NCBI RefSeq assembly: GCF_039749495.1
Contig: NZ_JBDLLU010000006.1
Location: forward strand, 1 to 64,000
DNA from: Dehalogenimonas sp. THU2
GTDB taxonomy: Bacteria > Chloroflexota > Dehalococcoidia > Dehalococcoidales > Dehalococcoidaceae
Direction of reading: 5' to 3'
DNA: 64,000 nucleotides
Of this stretch, positions 1-9,080 are shown piece by piece. The first letter of the stretch is position 1, and the number at the start of each line of letters is the position of its first letter. The notes beneath the pieces are model-generated. The model did not search any database. It saw nothing but the letters and a program-made list of their open reading frames with translations, and had not been told where the DNA came from. The position numbers and the translations under genes were made by a program.

Positions 1-173
1 CATAACATATATAGTGCGAACCTGTCTACATGGAGTACTTTTGACCTTGACCACCCTCTAATGGCCTTTGGATTATCCTCAAAGTATTTTTGGGAATATT
101 TATGCTTCGGGCGGACACCTTAAACCGTGAATTGAATCAATGGCGCAGTTCCGAAATGATAAAGCTCAGTTGA

Positions 174-1439
174 TCATTTAATCACTGGCCATTGGGAAAG
201 TTCATTCGGGAAATGGCCCCTATTTTCGGTTGATGTAGCCGGCAGCAATTTTGAGATGGTCTGTACCAAATTACGCAACCCCCAACGCCGGGTAGCTGAC
301 GTCAACACTGTATTCTCGGGTCGACATTCTATGTGATCAACCAGATGGTTTAATACGGTCGATTCATCCCATTCCGGAGATATGTTTGATAATAAGTCTA
401 TCTTGTTATAGACCGTGATTCTCGGCTTGTCGGCAATATTTAGATCCCTCAAAATATTTTCAACCGTTTGACATTGCTCCACAGCATTCGGTGAGTTTAT
501 GTCAATCACATGAATTAGCATTGACGCCTCGGCCAGTTCTTCCAGTGTTGCATGAAAGGCGTTGACTATCGCCGGCGGCAGTTTTTTGATAAACCCCACG
601 GTGTCAGTAATAAGCACTTGACGATTATCTTGCAGTGACAGACGCCGAGTCGTCGGATCCAGTGTGGCAAAGAGTTTGTCCTCGACTAAAACTTCAGCTT
701 TCGTAAGAGCTTTCAGAAGGCTGCTTTTACCGCTGTTCGTATATCCAACAAGTGCTATGACCGGAATACCTTCGCGCTTGCGCCGGTCGCGGTAAAGATG
801 ACGTTGCCTGCTGACATCGGCCAGTTTTTCCTTTAACGCAACTATCTTCCTTTGCAAAAGCCGGCGATCGGTCTCCAGTTGCGATTCACCAGGACCTCGA
901 GTGCCGATGCCTCCGCCTAATCTTTCCAAATGACTCCATTGCCCGGCTAATCTCGGTAGGATATATTGGTGTTGTGCCAACTCTACCTGTAATTTTCCTT
1001 CGCGAGTTTGGGCATGACGAGCGAAGATATCCAGGATAAGCGCCACGCGGTCAAGAATTTTAACTTTAAGAGCATCTTCCAAAGTCTTTTGCTGTAATGG
1101 AGTCAATTCATCATCAAAGACGGCTGTATCAAAACCACAATCGTCTTTGAGAGCGATCAATTCTTCCAGTTTACCCTTGCCGATGTAAGACGTTTTCTGA
1201 GGATGCGCCATGCGCTGTTGTAAACATCCGACCACGACACCACCGGCTGTCTTAACCAGTTGTTCCAGCTCATCCAGGGAATCCAGCGTAGACCAACCAG
1301 TGTTTTTTCGGACATTCTCCATGTCGACAGCTACTAATATGACCCGTTCAGGTTTCTTTGCGATTTCGATTAAAGATCTGGTGATTTTGGCGCTCCTGCA
1401 ATTAATCTCTTCATTATAGCGATCTGAACTATTAAGCAA
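174..1439 (-). CDS. hflX: GTPase HflX
   Basis: Ribosome-associated GTPase that in other bacteria binds the 50S subunit and splits stalled ribosomes. The protein has the N-terminal HflX domain (ERVILVAVD, GGIGTRGPGE) followed by a G domain with G1 GYTNSGKSS, G3 DTVGFIKKLP and G4 NKID, so all nucleotide-binding motifs are intact. About 421 aa, normal for the family. It is divergent from mfd. The start is uncertain: the longest frame begins at a TTG (1439), but a TATAAT box lies inside that frame at 1418-1413 and an AGGAG at 1397-1393 points to an in-frame ATC at 1385. Family N-termini would tolerate a shorter protein. Function call is sure; start is not. Confidence 0.93.
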   Translation of the reverse strand: MLNSSDRYNEEINCRSAKITRSLIEIAKKPERVILVAVDMENVRKNTGWSTLDSLDELEQLVKTAGGVVVGCLQQRMAHPQKTSYIGKGKLEELIALKDDCGFDTAVFDDELTPLQQKTLEDALKVKILDRVALILDIFARHAQTREGKLQVELAQHQYILPRLAGQWSHLERLGGGIGTRGPGESQLETDRRLLQRKIVALKEKLADVSRQRHLYRDRRKREGIPVIALVGYTNSGKSSLLKALTKAEVLVEDKLFATLDPTTRRLSLQDNRQVLITDTVGFIKKLPPAIVNAFHATLEELAEASMLIHVIDINSPNAVEQCQTVENILRDLNIADKPRITVYNKIDLLSNISPEWDESTVLNHLVDHIECRPENTVLTSATRRWGLRNLVQTISKLLPATSTENRGHFPNELSQWPVIK

Positions 1440-1583
1440 AAACTATATATTATGTATTTTCATTTTCCAATTTTCAGCGACTGTGCGGCTACTAGAGAAT
1501 ACTCTTAGACACCTATCAATTCGTATTGTAAAATATTACCAAGGTTTAGAAATTTTTTGGGCCTTTATGGTTTTGGAGAATAC

Positions 1584-4500
1584 ATGACAGCTTTGCACGG
1601 ATTATTGCCGTTATTACAACAGGACTCGATATACCGGGAATGGTTAACGAATTTCAAATCTAGTGCCCCATTAAGTCGCATCTCAATTATCGAAGCGGCC
1701 CGACCATACTTTTTGAGTTGTCTATTCAATGAGTTAAAGCGCCCCGTCCTGGTCATCACATCCAAAGCAGAAAAGGCTAAAGATCTTTCAGAACAATTAA
1801 CGTTATGGTTAAATGAGGAGCAGGTACTGCCCTACCCGCAACCGGAGCTTTTGCCGTATCAAAGAGCCGCAGTTGATCGAATCACTGAACTGGAAACTAT
1901 CCGTGCATTAGCAACCATCGCGGGATGGCCGGTAAAACGCCCGGTGATAACGGTCATCGCCGTAGACGCTCTACTTCAAAAGCTACCGGTATCTAAAAGT
2001 TTCAATGACAATTGGGTCTCTATCACTACCGGTGCAGAACTACCGATGTTTGACCTAACGTCAACCCTGGAGGATCTTGGATACCGTTCCGAACACCTTG
2101 TTCAGAACCCAGGGACTTACTCCCGCCGCGGAGGTATAGTCGACATTTTTCCACCGACTGAAAATACCCCGTTACGATTGGAATATTTCGGCGATATTAT
2201 CGAAAGTCTCCGCACCTTTGACCCCGTCTCTCAACGATCTCTGAAAACGCGGGAACACGTAGCCATCGGACCGGCTACATTATTGCCTGTTTGCGCGCAA
2301 TTGCCCACCTTAGATCTTTCGGGCACCAACGACGTATTGCGTGCGGAACTTGTTGAAGAACTAGCGAAAATGCGACTTGGCGCTCGTCCGGAAATGGCTT
2401 CTTTTTGGGCGCCTTACGTTAACGAGGGCACTCTCCTTGACTATCTGCCCGAAAATACACTTATCCTCATCGACGAACCTGACGCTGTTGATCGGGAGGC
2501 CAAGTATTACCTTGAGGAGGCTGAGTGTCTCCGGATTGAAAAGACTATTGCTACTGACTTGCCGGCGAGTTATCCCGTTCCATACTTCGATTGGACGACA
2601 CTCAGTGATCGGATCTCCCCGTTCCAGAGCATCAAACTATCTTCATGGGGTTCCGGAGTTGGTGATGCGGTCGAACTTCCGTTGACATCGGTTGCCAGCT
2701 ACGCCGGTCGGTTACCCGTCTTATTAAATAAAATTAAAGAATTGAAGAATCAAGGAAAACGGCTCATCATCGCCAGTTATCAATCGGAGCGTTTGAGTGA
2801 ACTATTATCTGAGGAGGGCACAAGTTTCTCGCTATCGGCTATTATCGATGCCCCGCCCGAAGAAGGGACAATCACGCTAGTTCATAGCCTTTTAGGTTCA
2901 GGTTGGGTACTAGGCGGTGAAACGCATTTATACACCGATCGCGAAATATTCGGATTCGTTAAAGAGCGTCGTCAATCTCGCCGGCGTTCCGCTCCCCATC
3001 GCCTGGCACTTCCAGAGCTTAAGCCCGGTGATTATGTAGTCCATATTGACCATGGCGTAGCGCGTTTTGCTGATACGGTGACAATGCAGGTCGGCGGCGC
3101 ATCGAGGGAATACCTTTTACTAGAATACGCCGCAGACGACCGTCTCTATGTACCCACCGACCAGATTGATCGAATCAGCCGATACATAGGCGGCGAAGAT
3201 GAAGCACCCATTCTAAACCGCATGGGTACTCAGGAATGGGCTCGTTACAAAGAACGTGCTAAAGAGGCGGCTGAAGAAACCGCATCGGAACTCATAGAAC
3301 TCTATGCTGCCCGTCAGATCGTACCCGGTTACGCATTTTCTCACGACACATTATGGCAAAGGGAACTGGAAGGCTCATTTCCATACGTAGAGACCCCGGA
3401 CCAAGCTCAAGCACTCATCGATGTCAAAGAGGATATGGAAAAACACCAACCCATGGATCGTCTGATTCTGGGCGATGTCGGCTATGGTAAAACTGAGGTA
3501 GCTCTGCGGGCAGCGTTCAAAGCTGTTATGGATGGAAAACAAGTAGCGGTGTTGGTGCCAACCACGGTGCTGGCGCAACAGCACTTCTCAACTTTCCGTA
3601 ATCGTCTGGCTGCTTTTCCGGTAAAACTAGAAGTGTTGAGCCGTTTCCGTACCGAAAAAGAACAAAAGGTCATCCTATCATCGATCCAAGAAGGCAGCAT
3701 CGACATTATCATCGGTACCCATCGATTGATACAACCTGATGTGAAGTTCAAAAAGTTGGGACTTCTAATTGTCGATGAGGAACAACGTTTCGGTGTCATG
3801 CACAAGGAGTTCATCAAACGCATCCGACAGGAAGTAGACGTACTTACCCTCTCCGCAACACCTATCCCCCGCACTTTGCACCTATCGTTGGTCGGTGTAC
3901 GGGACATGAGCGTCATCGAAACACCCCCTGGGGAGCGTCTTCCGATAAAAACCTTCGTCGCTGCGTATGACGATCACCTGGTACGGGAGGCTATACTCAG
4001 GGAGCGCGAGCGGGGCGGCCAGGTTTTCTTTGTCCATAACCGTGTCCAAAGTATCTATTACATAGCCCAACGGCTCCAAAAACTCGTACCTGAGGCCAGT
4101 TTTATCATCGGTCACGGTCAGATGCCGGAGGGTGAACTTGAGGCGGCGATGACGCGTTTTGCCGCCGGTGAGGTGGATGTTTTAGTTTGCACCACCATTA
4201 TCGAAAGTGGACTGGATGTACCTAATGCAAACACTCTAATCGTGAATCAAGCCGATCGTTTCGGTCTGACGCAGTTGTACCAATTACGCGGTCGCGTAGG
4301 CCGTGGGGCTAATTTGGCTTATGCCTCTTTTCTCTATGAGAAAGGCAAACGACTCACCGGTGATGCCGAGAAAAGGTTGCGCACGATCTTCGAAGCGGCG
4401 GAACTCGGAGCTGGCTATAGCATCGCCATGAAAGACCTTGAGATCAGAGGCGCCGGTACACTTCTTGGCACCAGGCAAAGCGGCCACATCAGCGCGGTGG

Positions 4501-5021
4501 GTTTTACCCTTTATACCCAACTACTTACTGAGGCTGTGATTGATCTTAAGGCTAAGAAATCAGGTCAAGAAGCAGCTATTCTGAAATCCAGCAAAATTCC
4601 ACCCCCCACCATCGAGTTGCCACTAACCGCCTTCATCCCGGACGCCTATGTCGCCTCTCAAGCACGAAGGTTGGATCTGTATCAGCGATTAGCCCGCATT
4701 CAAGAAACTGAGGAACTTTTGGATTTTGAAAAAGAATTAATCGACCGATTTGGTTCATTACCCACAGAAGTTCAAAATCTCTTTTATATCATCCGCCTGC
4801 GTATGATGGGGCGAAAGGCGAGTATTAAGGCTATCGGCTTAGAGAATGGTCTCATAGCTTTGAGTTTTTTATCGGGAATTCACCCTGATATCAGGAAGAT
4901 TTCACCTTTAAAGGAAGGTGTAAGGGTTTCGGCAAATAAAATATGGTTCGATTATCTACTACTTGGTAGCCGGTGGCGGGAAGTATTGGAGGAAACGATA
5001 TGGTGGTTGGGAAGATTATAG
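1584..5021 (+). CDS. mfd: Transcription-repair coupling factor Mfd
   Basis: ATP-dependent DNA translocase that removes RNA polymerase stalled at lesions and recruits the UvrA/UvrB repair proteins. About 1145 aa. The N-terminal third is the UvrB-like module. A CarD-like RNA polymerase interaction domain lies near residues 478-535 (GDYVVHIDHGVARF). The RecG-like translocase follows, with Walker A GDVGYGKTE near 630, DEEQ near 730 and TLSATPIPRTLH, then the TRCF C-terminal domain. The longest frame starts at a TTG at 1557, but ATG 1584 has a GGAG seven bases upstream and is preferred. A strong bidirectional terminator follows at 5064-5084. Confidence 0.97.
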   Translation: MTALHGLLPLLQQDSIYREWLTNFKSSAPLSRISIIEAARPYFLSCLFNELKRPVLVITSKAEKAKDLSEQLTLWLNEEQVLPYPQPELLPYQRAAVDRITELETIRALATIAGWPVKRPVITVIAVDALLQKLPVSKSFNDNWVSITTGAELPMFDLTSTLEDLGYRSEHLVQNPGTYSRRGGIVDIFPPTENTPLRLEYFGDIIESLRTFDPVSQRSLKTREHVAIGPATLLPVCAQLPTLDLSGTNDVLRAELVEELAKMRLGARPEMASFWAPYVNEGTLLDYLPENTLILIDEPDAVDREAKYYLEEAECLRIEKTIATDLPASYPVPYFDWTTLSDRISPFQSIKLSSWGSGVGDAVELPLTSVASYAGRLPVLLNKIKELKNQGKRLIIASYQSERLSELLSEEGTSFSLSAIIDAPPEEGTITLVHSLLGSGWVLGGETHLYTDREIFGFVKERRQSRRRSAPHRLALPELKPGDYVVHIDHGVARFADTVTMQVGGASREYLLLEYAADDRLYVPTDQIDRISRYIGGEDEAPILNRMGTQEWARYKERAKEAAEETASELIELYAARQIVPGYAFSHDTLWQRELEGSFPYVETPDQAQALIDVKEDMEKHQPMDRLILGDVGYGKTEVALRAAFKAVMDGKQVAVLVPTTVLAQQHFSTFRNRLAAFPVKLEVLSRFRTEKEQKVILSSIQEGSIDIIIGTHRLIQPDVKFKKLGLLIVDEEQRFGVMHKEFIKRIRQEVDVLTLSATPIPRTLHLSLVGVRDMSVIETPPGERLPIKTFVAAYDDHLVREAILRERERGGQVFFVHNRVQSIYYIAQRLQKLVPEASFIIGHGQMPEGELEAAMTRFAAGEVDVLVCTTIIESGLDVPNANTLIVNQADRFGLTQLYQLRGRVGRGANLAYASFLYEKGKRLTGDAEKRLRTIFEAAELGAGYSIAMKDLEIRGAGTLLGTRQSGHISAVGFTLYTQLLTEAVIDLKAKKSGQEAAILKSSKIPPPTIELPLTAFIPDAYVASQARRLDLYQRLARIQETEELLDFEKELIDRFGSLPTEVQNLFYIIRLRMMGRKASIKAIGLENGLIALSFLSGIHPDIRKISPLKEGVRVSANKIWFDYLLLGSRWREVLEETIWWLGRL

Positions 5022-5059
5022 ATATCTGAGAAAACCTTAATCCGTCTTCTTCAAACAAA

Positions 5060-5084
5060 AAAGAGGGGGATAATCCCCCTTTTA
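5060..5084. terminator. Bidirectional intrinsic terminator between mfd and the tRNA
   Basis: Perfect 7-bp stem AGGGGGA/TCCCCCT (5064-5070 with 5074-5080) and a TAA loop. It is flanked by a T run on the plus side and by an A run on the other, so it can end both mfd (plus) and the tRNA transcript (minus). Confidence 0.85.
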
Positions 5085-5099
5085 GTTATTTAACCCTGG

Positions 5100-5175
5100 T
5101 GGTGGGCTCGGCAGGTTTCGAACCTGCGACCAAGCGGTTATGAGCCGCCCGCTCTAACCACTGAGCTACGAGCCC
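5100..5175 (-). tRNA. tRNA-Ile (CAT anticodon, Ile2 type), CCA encoded
   Basis: Complete cloverleaf read on the minus strand: acceptor stem GGGCTCG/CGAGCCC, D arm TAGCTCAGTGGTTAGAGC, anticodon CAT (5142-5140), TTCGAAA T-loop, discriminator A and an encoded CCA at 5102-5100. The anticodon alone would suggest methionine. However, the D loop, the anticodon stem and the TTGGTCG variable region resemble the minor isoleucine tRNA of other bacteria, whose C34 is changed to lysidine by TilS to read AUA. Isoacceptor identity is inferred from similarity recalled by eye. Confidence 0.85.
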
Positions 5176-5193
5176 GGCGGCGTTATCGGAGAG

Positions 5194-5862
5194 TTAGAGG
5201 TATTGTTCATCCTCTGGTATATTATCTTCTTCTTCTAATACTTCTTTCTTCTTACGCTCAAACCGGCTTTCTTTCTTTTCTCCGGTAGGTTTTATCACCG
5301 CCGGATAATCGAATACCGGCTTGTCTTCTTCCCATGCTTCTGTTGTTGGATTCCACTTTAATCTATCTTGCCGAGCTTGTCTTTCGGCTTCCATCTTATT
5401 AAGCTCTTTTTGTGCCAAGTAGCGCTCTTTCTCCTGGGGATCAACACTTGTGGATTTAAGCGCCCAATTAGCGTAATCTTTTTCCGCAGTCTCTTTCATT
5501 CGCTGTTCGTCTTGTTCTTTTTCTTTCTTAACCACCTCTTCTTTTGCCCATTCTACCCACGCCTCAGGACCTTTTCCACACGCTTCTTGACGTTCTTCCC
5601 GCCAACGAGCAAGTGGATCTGGATCTTTTAATTTTTTGTCTTCAGCCTTGCGGGAAATTTCCCACATTTTTTCTGCATGTTTGTCTTGAGATTGTAGATA
5701 ACTTCCAGCAGGTGTTGCCGTCACATGCGAAAAGGCAGAAATAATACGATCACATTCAACATTGCATGTTGGACAATGCGTAATGGCATCACTTTCACTG
5801 AAGGACCGGCGCAATTCAAACGTCTTTCTACACTCAGGACAAATATACTCATAAATAGGCAT
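5194..5862 (-). CDS. FmdB-type zinc-ribbon protein with long charged tail
   Basis: The first ~45 residues are a typical FmdB regulatory/zinc-ribbon domain: MPIYEYICPEC with a second CPTC pair, four cysteines placed to bind one zinc. The remaining ~175 residues are strongly charged (runs of Lys and Glu) and look helical or coiled-coil; I recognise no domain there. The longest frame adds six residues from a GTG, but the family almost always begins MPIYEY, so ATG 5862 is chosen. Role unknown; small FmdB proteins are often called putative regulators without direct proof. The gene is divergent from lysS and is clearly AT-richer than genes further right. Confidence 0.82.
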   Translation of the reverse strand: MPIYEYICPECRKTFELRRSFSESDAITHCPTCNVECDRIISAFSHVTATPAGSYLQSQDKHAEKMWEISRKAEDKKLKDPDPLARWREERQEACGKGPEAWVEWAKEEVVKKEKEQDEQRMKETAEKDYANWALKSTSVDPQEKERYLAQKELNKMEAERQARQDRLKWNPTTEAWEEDKPVFDYPAVIKPTGEKKESRFERKKKEVLEEEDNIPEDEQYL

Positions 5863-5900
5863 CTTACAAAAAACCCCCACTGATAGAAATCAACGTTAAA

Positions 5901-5930
5901 ATTGTATCACTATTACAGGGTTTACGGCAA
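5901..5930 (-). promoter_or_regulatory. Predicted sigma-70 type promoter of the FmdB-type gene
   Basis: On the minus strand TTGCCG (5930-5925), an 18-bp spacer and TACAAT (5906-5901) lie about 40 bp before ATG 5862. Confidence 0.55.
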
Positions 5931-6202
5931 CAGCGGGCGGAGCGATGAAGCTGAAGGTTTGACTTACACGATACACTTCTCCCTCACCCACCATATATAG
6001 GAGGATGTTACTCAGAAAAGCCCGGGTTGATATCACCCGATTTTCAGTCATTTTGTCGACGACGATATCGGAAAATATTCCAGTTAACCCGCCGGCTCGT
6101 CGGCACTGAAATCGTTGATCTTTATCTCAAAGGCCCCGCCACATAACCTTATTAACGACCTGCACATTTCGTTTTCACGTTTGATGGAGGTCGTCCGTGC
6201 TT
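5931..6202. other. Intergenic region between divergent FmdB-type gene and lysS
   Basis: Part of a 398-bp gap. It holds a short hairpin (CGGGT/ACCCG near 6024-6040, followed by ATTTT) that resembles a weak terminator but has no matching upstream gene. I see no open frame, T-box or known riboswitch motif in the rest. Confidence 0.4.
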
Positions 6203-6231
6203 TTGCTATGGATAGCTTCATCGCCTATAAT
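6203..6231 (+). promoter_or_regulatory. Predicted promoter of lysS-serS
   Basis: TTGCTA (6203-6208), 17-bp spacer, perfect TATAAT (6226-6231). The expected transcript start is about 22 bases before the lysS ATG. Confidence 0.75.
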
Positions 6232-6260
6232 TACTCCGTAATATCTTAAGAAAGAATGCC

Positions 6261-7745
6261 ATGACATCACGACTGGACAACATTACTAGAGAGCGCCTGG
6301 AAAAACTTAGTCGTCTCAAGGAACAAGGTATTGATGCTTACCCCAATACTTTTCACCGCAGCCATTCTAATATCGAAGCGGTAAAACTTCTCGAAGAATC
6401 GGAGGTAGCCGGAACAGGCCTTCCGGAGGTAACTGTTGCAGGGAGACTTATATCTCGTCGTGATATGGGTAAAATAAGTTTCCTCGATATCCGCGATGGT
6501 GGTGGAAAAATCCAGTTCTTCTGCGGCAAGACCAACCTCGATGAACCCAGTTTGGGGATACTTGAGGCGCTGGATATTGGCGATTTTATTGGTGCGACTG
6601 GTGGACTAATGCGGACCCGTGCGGGTGAGCCTTCAGTCAACGTACGACAACTTCATATGCTGACAAAATCACTTCAACCACTGCCAGAAAAGTGGCATGG
6701 GCTCCAGGATACCGAAATAAGACATCGACAGCGATACATCGATCTCATTGCCAACCCGGAAGTGAAGGATACTTTCCGTACTCGATCCCGTATTATTTCC
6801 GGTATCCGCCGTTATCTCGATACGCATGACTTTCTGGAAGTTGAAACGCCGGTGCTTCAATCTCTCGCGTGCGGTGCAGCCGCACGGCCTTTTATCACTC
6901 ATCACAATGCTCTGCAGCAGGATATGTATTTGCGCATTGCGTTGGAACTCCACTTAAAACGACTCATCGTCGGTGGATTTGATGGCGTGTATGAGATCGG
7001 GCGTATCTTTCGCAACGAAGGTATCTCTCACAAACATAACCCGGAATTTACGATGTTGGAGTGTTATAAAGCGTATGCCGATTACCGTGATATCATGGTT
7101 CTTGTTGAAGAGATGGTATCCGGCATCGTCAATGAACTTACGGGGACTTTCAAAGTCACACACGGTGATCGAACGCTCGATTTCACGCCGCCATGGCCAC
7201 GTATAGATTTCCGCAGTATCCTTTTTGAAAAATCAGGTATCGATTTCTTGGCATACGCCGATATCGATTCGTTACGACAAAAAATGAGGATGATTGGAAT
7301 GGACATTGACCCCAAGAAAGACAAGGGTAAACTCCTCGACGAACTCTTATCAACCTATGTCGAACCGAGCTTTGATCAGCCTTGTTTTTTGGTCGACTAC
7401 CCAATTGAAATGTCTCCTTTAGCTAAAATGCGTCCTGATGAACCACGCATCGTCGAACGTTTTGAAGCCTTTGCCGGCGGCATGGAGATCGCTAATGCTT
7501 TTTCAGAACTCAATGATCCGATGGAACAAGAACGCAGGTTTGCCACGCAGTTGAAAAACACCAACTGCGCTCCACAGGTTGATGACACCGAGACTATTGA
7601 CGAAGATTTCCTCACTGCCTTGGAATATGGTATGCCGCCGACCGGCGGTCTTGGCGTCGGCATTGATCGTCTTATCATGCTACTGACAGGTAATCATTCG
7701 ATCCGTGAGGTCATTCTCTTCCCGACACTCAAGGAGAAGGAGTAA
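6261..7745 (+). CDS. lysS: Lysyl-tRNA synthetase (class II)
   Basis: Charges tRNA-Lys with lysine in the cytoplasm. The 494-aa protein has the N-terminal OB-fold anticodon-binding domain (GRLISRRDMGKISFLDIRD) followed by a class II catalytic core. Motif 2 (RIFRNEGISHKHNPEF) lies near residue 250 and motif 3 (GGLGVGIDRLIMLL) near 465. Length is usual for the family. ATG 6261 is preceded by a weak AAGAAAG. The gene is followed three bases later by serS, so the two synthetases form one unit. Confidence 0.97.
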   Translation: MTSRLDNITRERLEKLSRLKEQGIDAYPNTFHRSHSNIEAVKLLEESEVAGTGLPEVTVAGRLISRRDMGKISFLDIRDGGGKIQFFCGKTNLDEPSLGILEALDIGDFIGATGGLMRTRAGEPSVNVRQLHMLTKSLQPLPEKWHGLQDTEIRHRQRYIDLIANPEVKDTFRTRSRIISGIRRYLDTHDFLEVETPVLQSLACGAAARPFITHHNALQQDMYLRIALELHLKRLIVGGFDGVYEIGRIFRNEGISHKHNPEFTMLECYKAYADYRDIMVLVEEMVSGIVNELTGTFKVTHGDRTLDFTPPWPRIDFRSILFEKSGIDFLAYADIDSLRQKMRMIGMDIDPKKDKGKLLDELLSTYVEPSFDQPCFLVDYPIEMSPLAKMRPDEPRIVERFEAFAGGMEIANAFSELNDPMEQERRFATQLKNTNCAPQVDDTETIDEDFLTALEYGMPPTGGLGVGIDRLIMLLTGNHSIREVILFPTLKEKE

Positions 7746-7748
7746 TCG

Positions 7749-8993
7749 ATGATTGACTTAAGACTTATCCGTGACAACCCTGATCTGGTTCACCGTGCCA
7801 TGGCCAGTCGCCAGTCCCAGGCACCGATCGATGATATTTTAGAGACTGACCGTTTACGCCGCGACATCACCCAGGATTTAGATGAGCTTCGGCGCCAGCG
7901 TAAAGAACAAGCTAAAACTCGTCAGTCTGACCCTGAAGCCGGCCGGGCTCTACGAGATCAGATCAACACGGCCGAAGATACACTAAGAACACTGGATGAA
8001 CAACTACAGGACTATTTGCTTCAGGTACCCAATATCCCGCAAGAGAGCACGCCTCTTGGTACTAGTGAAGAAGACAACATTATTCTCAGGTACTGCGGCG
8101 AGCTCAAGTCATTCGATTTTCAGGTTAAACCTCACTGGGAATTGGGTGAAAAACTGGGCATGATTGATTTCGAACGCGGAGTTCGCCTGTCCGGTACCCG
8201 GTTCTATGTCCTTAAAGAAAACGGCGCCCGGTTACAGCGCTCGCTCATCTCTCTTTTCCTGGATCTTCATACCCGTAAGCACGGGTATAAGGAGATGTAT
8301 CTTCCGTTCATGGTAAAAAAAGAGTGCCTCTACGCCTCGGGCAACCTACCTAAATTTGCTGACAATCTCTACCGCGATGCCGTTGATGACCTGTGGCTGG
8401 TGCCTACCGCCGAAGTACCACTGACCAATCTACATCGTGACGAGATTCTTACGAACGACCAGTTACCCATTGACTATTGTGCGTACACCGCTTGTTTCCG
8501 CCGTGAAAAAATGAGCGCCGGTAAAGACACCCGAGGTATCAAGCGCGGCCACCAATTCGACAAAGTGGAACTATACAAATTTACCGAACCAGAAAAATCC
8601 AACGAAGAATTGGAGAAACTGCTGGACGATGCGGAGGATGTGGCGCGGGTTCTTGGTCTCCCCTACCGGATTAAGCAACTATGCACCGCTGACATCGGTT
8701 TTGCCTCATCCAAGAGCTATGACATCGAGATCTGGGCACCTGGTATCGCTGAATGGCTGGAAGTGAGTTCATGTTCGAACTGCCTGGATTTTCAGGCCCG
8801 TCGTGCTAATATCCGCTACCGCCGGTCTTCAGACGGTAAAGTCGACTACGTTCATACCCTTAACGGCTCCGGCCTGGCGTTGCCTCGGGTGCTCATCGCT
8901 GTTCTTGAGAATTACCAACAGGCCGATGGTTCTGTGATAGTACCTGACGCATTGCGTCAATACATGGGAGTAGATATTATTGAGGCGCGTTGA
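7749..8993 (+). CDS. serS: Seryl-tRNA synthetase
   Basis: Charges tRNA-Ser (and the selenocysteine tRNA where present). The 414-aa protein starts with the long antiparallel coiled-coil arm (about residues 28-105) that contacts the tRNA variable arm. The class II core follows, with motif 2 CFRREKMSAGKDTRGIKRGH near residue 247 and motif 3 GSGLALPRVLIAVLENYQ near 375. It starts three bases after lysS and an AAGGAGAAGGAG stretch at the end of lysS supplies the ribosome binding site. Confidence 0.97.
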   Translation: MIDLRLIRDNPDLVHRAMASRQSQAPIDDILETDRLRRDITQDLDELRRQRKEQAKTRQSDPEAGRALRDQINTAEDTLRTLDEQLQDYLLQVPNIPQESTPLGTSEEDNIILRYCGELKSFDFQVKPHWELGEKLGMIDFERGVRLSGTRFYVLKENGARLQRSLISLFLDLHTRKHGYKEMYLPFMVKKECLYASGNLPKFADNLYRDAVDDLWLVPTAEVPLTNLHRDEILTNDQLPIDYCAYTACFRREKMSAGKDTRGIKRGHQFDKVELYKFTEPEKSNEELEKLLDDAEDVARVLGLPYRIKQLCTADIGFASSKSYDIEIWAPGIAEWLEVSSCSNCLDFQARRANIRYRRSSDGKVDYVHTLNGSGLALPRVLIAVLENYQQADGSVIVPDALRQYMGVDIIEAR

Positions 8994-9068
8994 GCGCAAC
9001 ACTCCTGTATCATTTAACTTTTCCCGCGTTCGCGTTGATTTCGTTAGTCACCCGTGCTTATCATGCGA

Positions 9069-9080
9069 TATAATTAGGTC
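9069..9080 (+). promoter_or_regulatory. -10 box abutting the M20 amidohydrolase start (probable leaderless mRNA)
   Basis: Perfect TATAAT (9069-9074) ends six bases before ATG 9081, so transcription should begin at or next to the start codon. No Shine-Dalgarno of usable spacing is present. The -35 is weak (TTAGTC, 19-bp spacer). Confidence 0.55.

Noticed and set aside
5368-5744. Phe/Leu-rich open frames opposite the FmdB-type gene (possible membrane peptides)
   Set aside because: The hydrophobic content comes from reading Lys/Glu-rich codons backwards; the minus-strand gene has a clear zinc-ribbon start, promoter and terminator.
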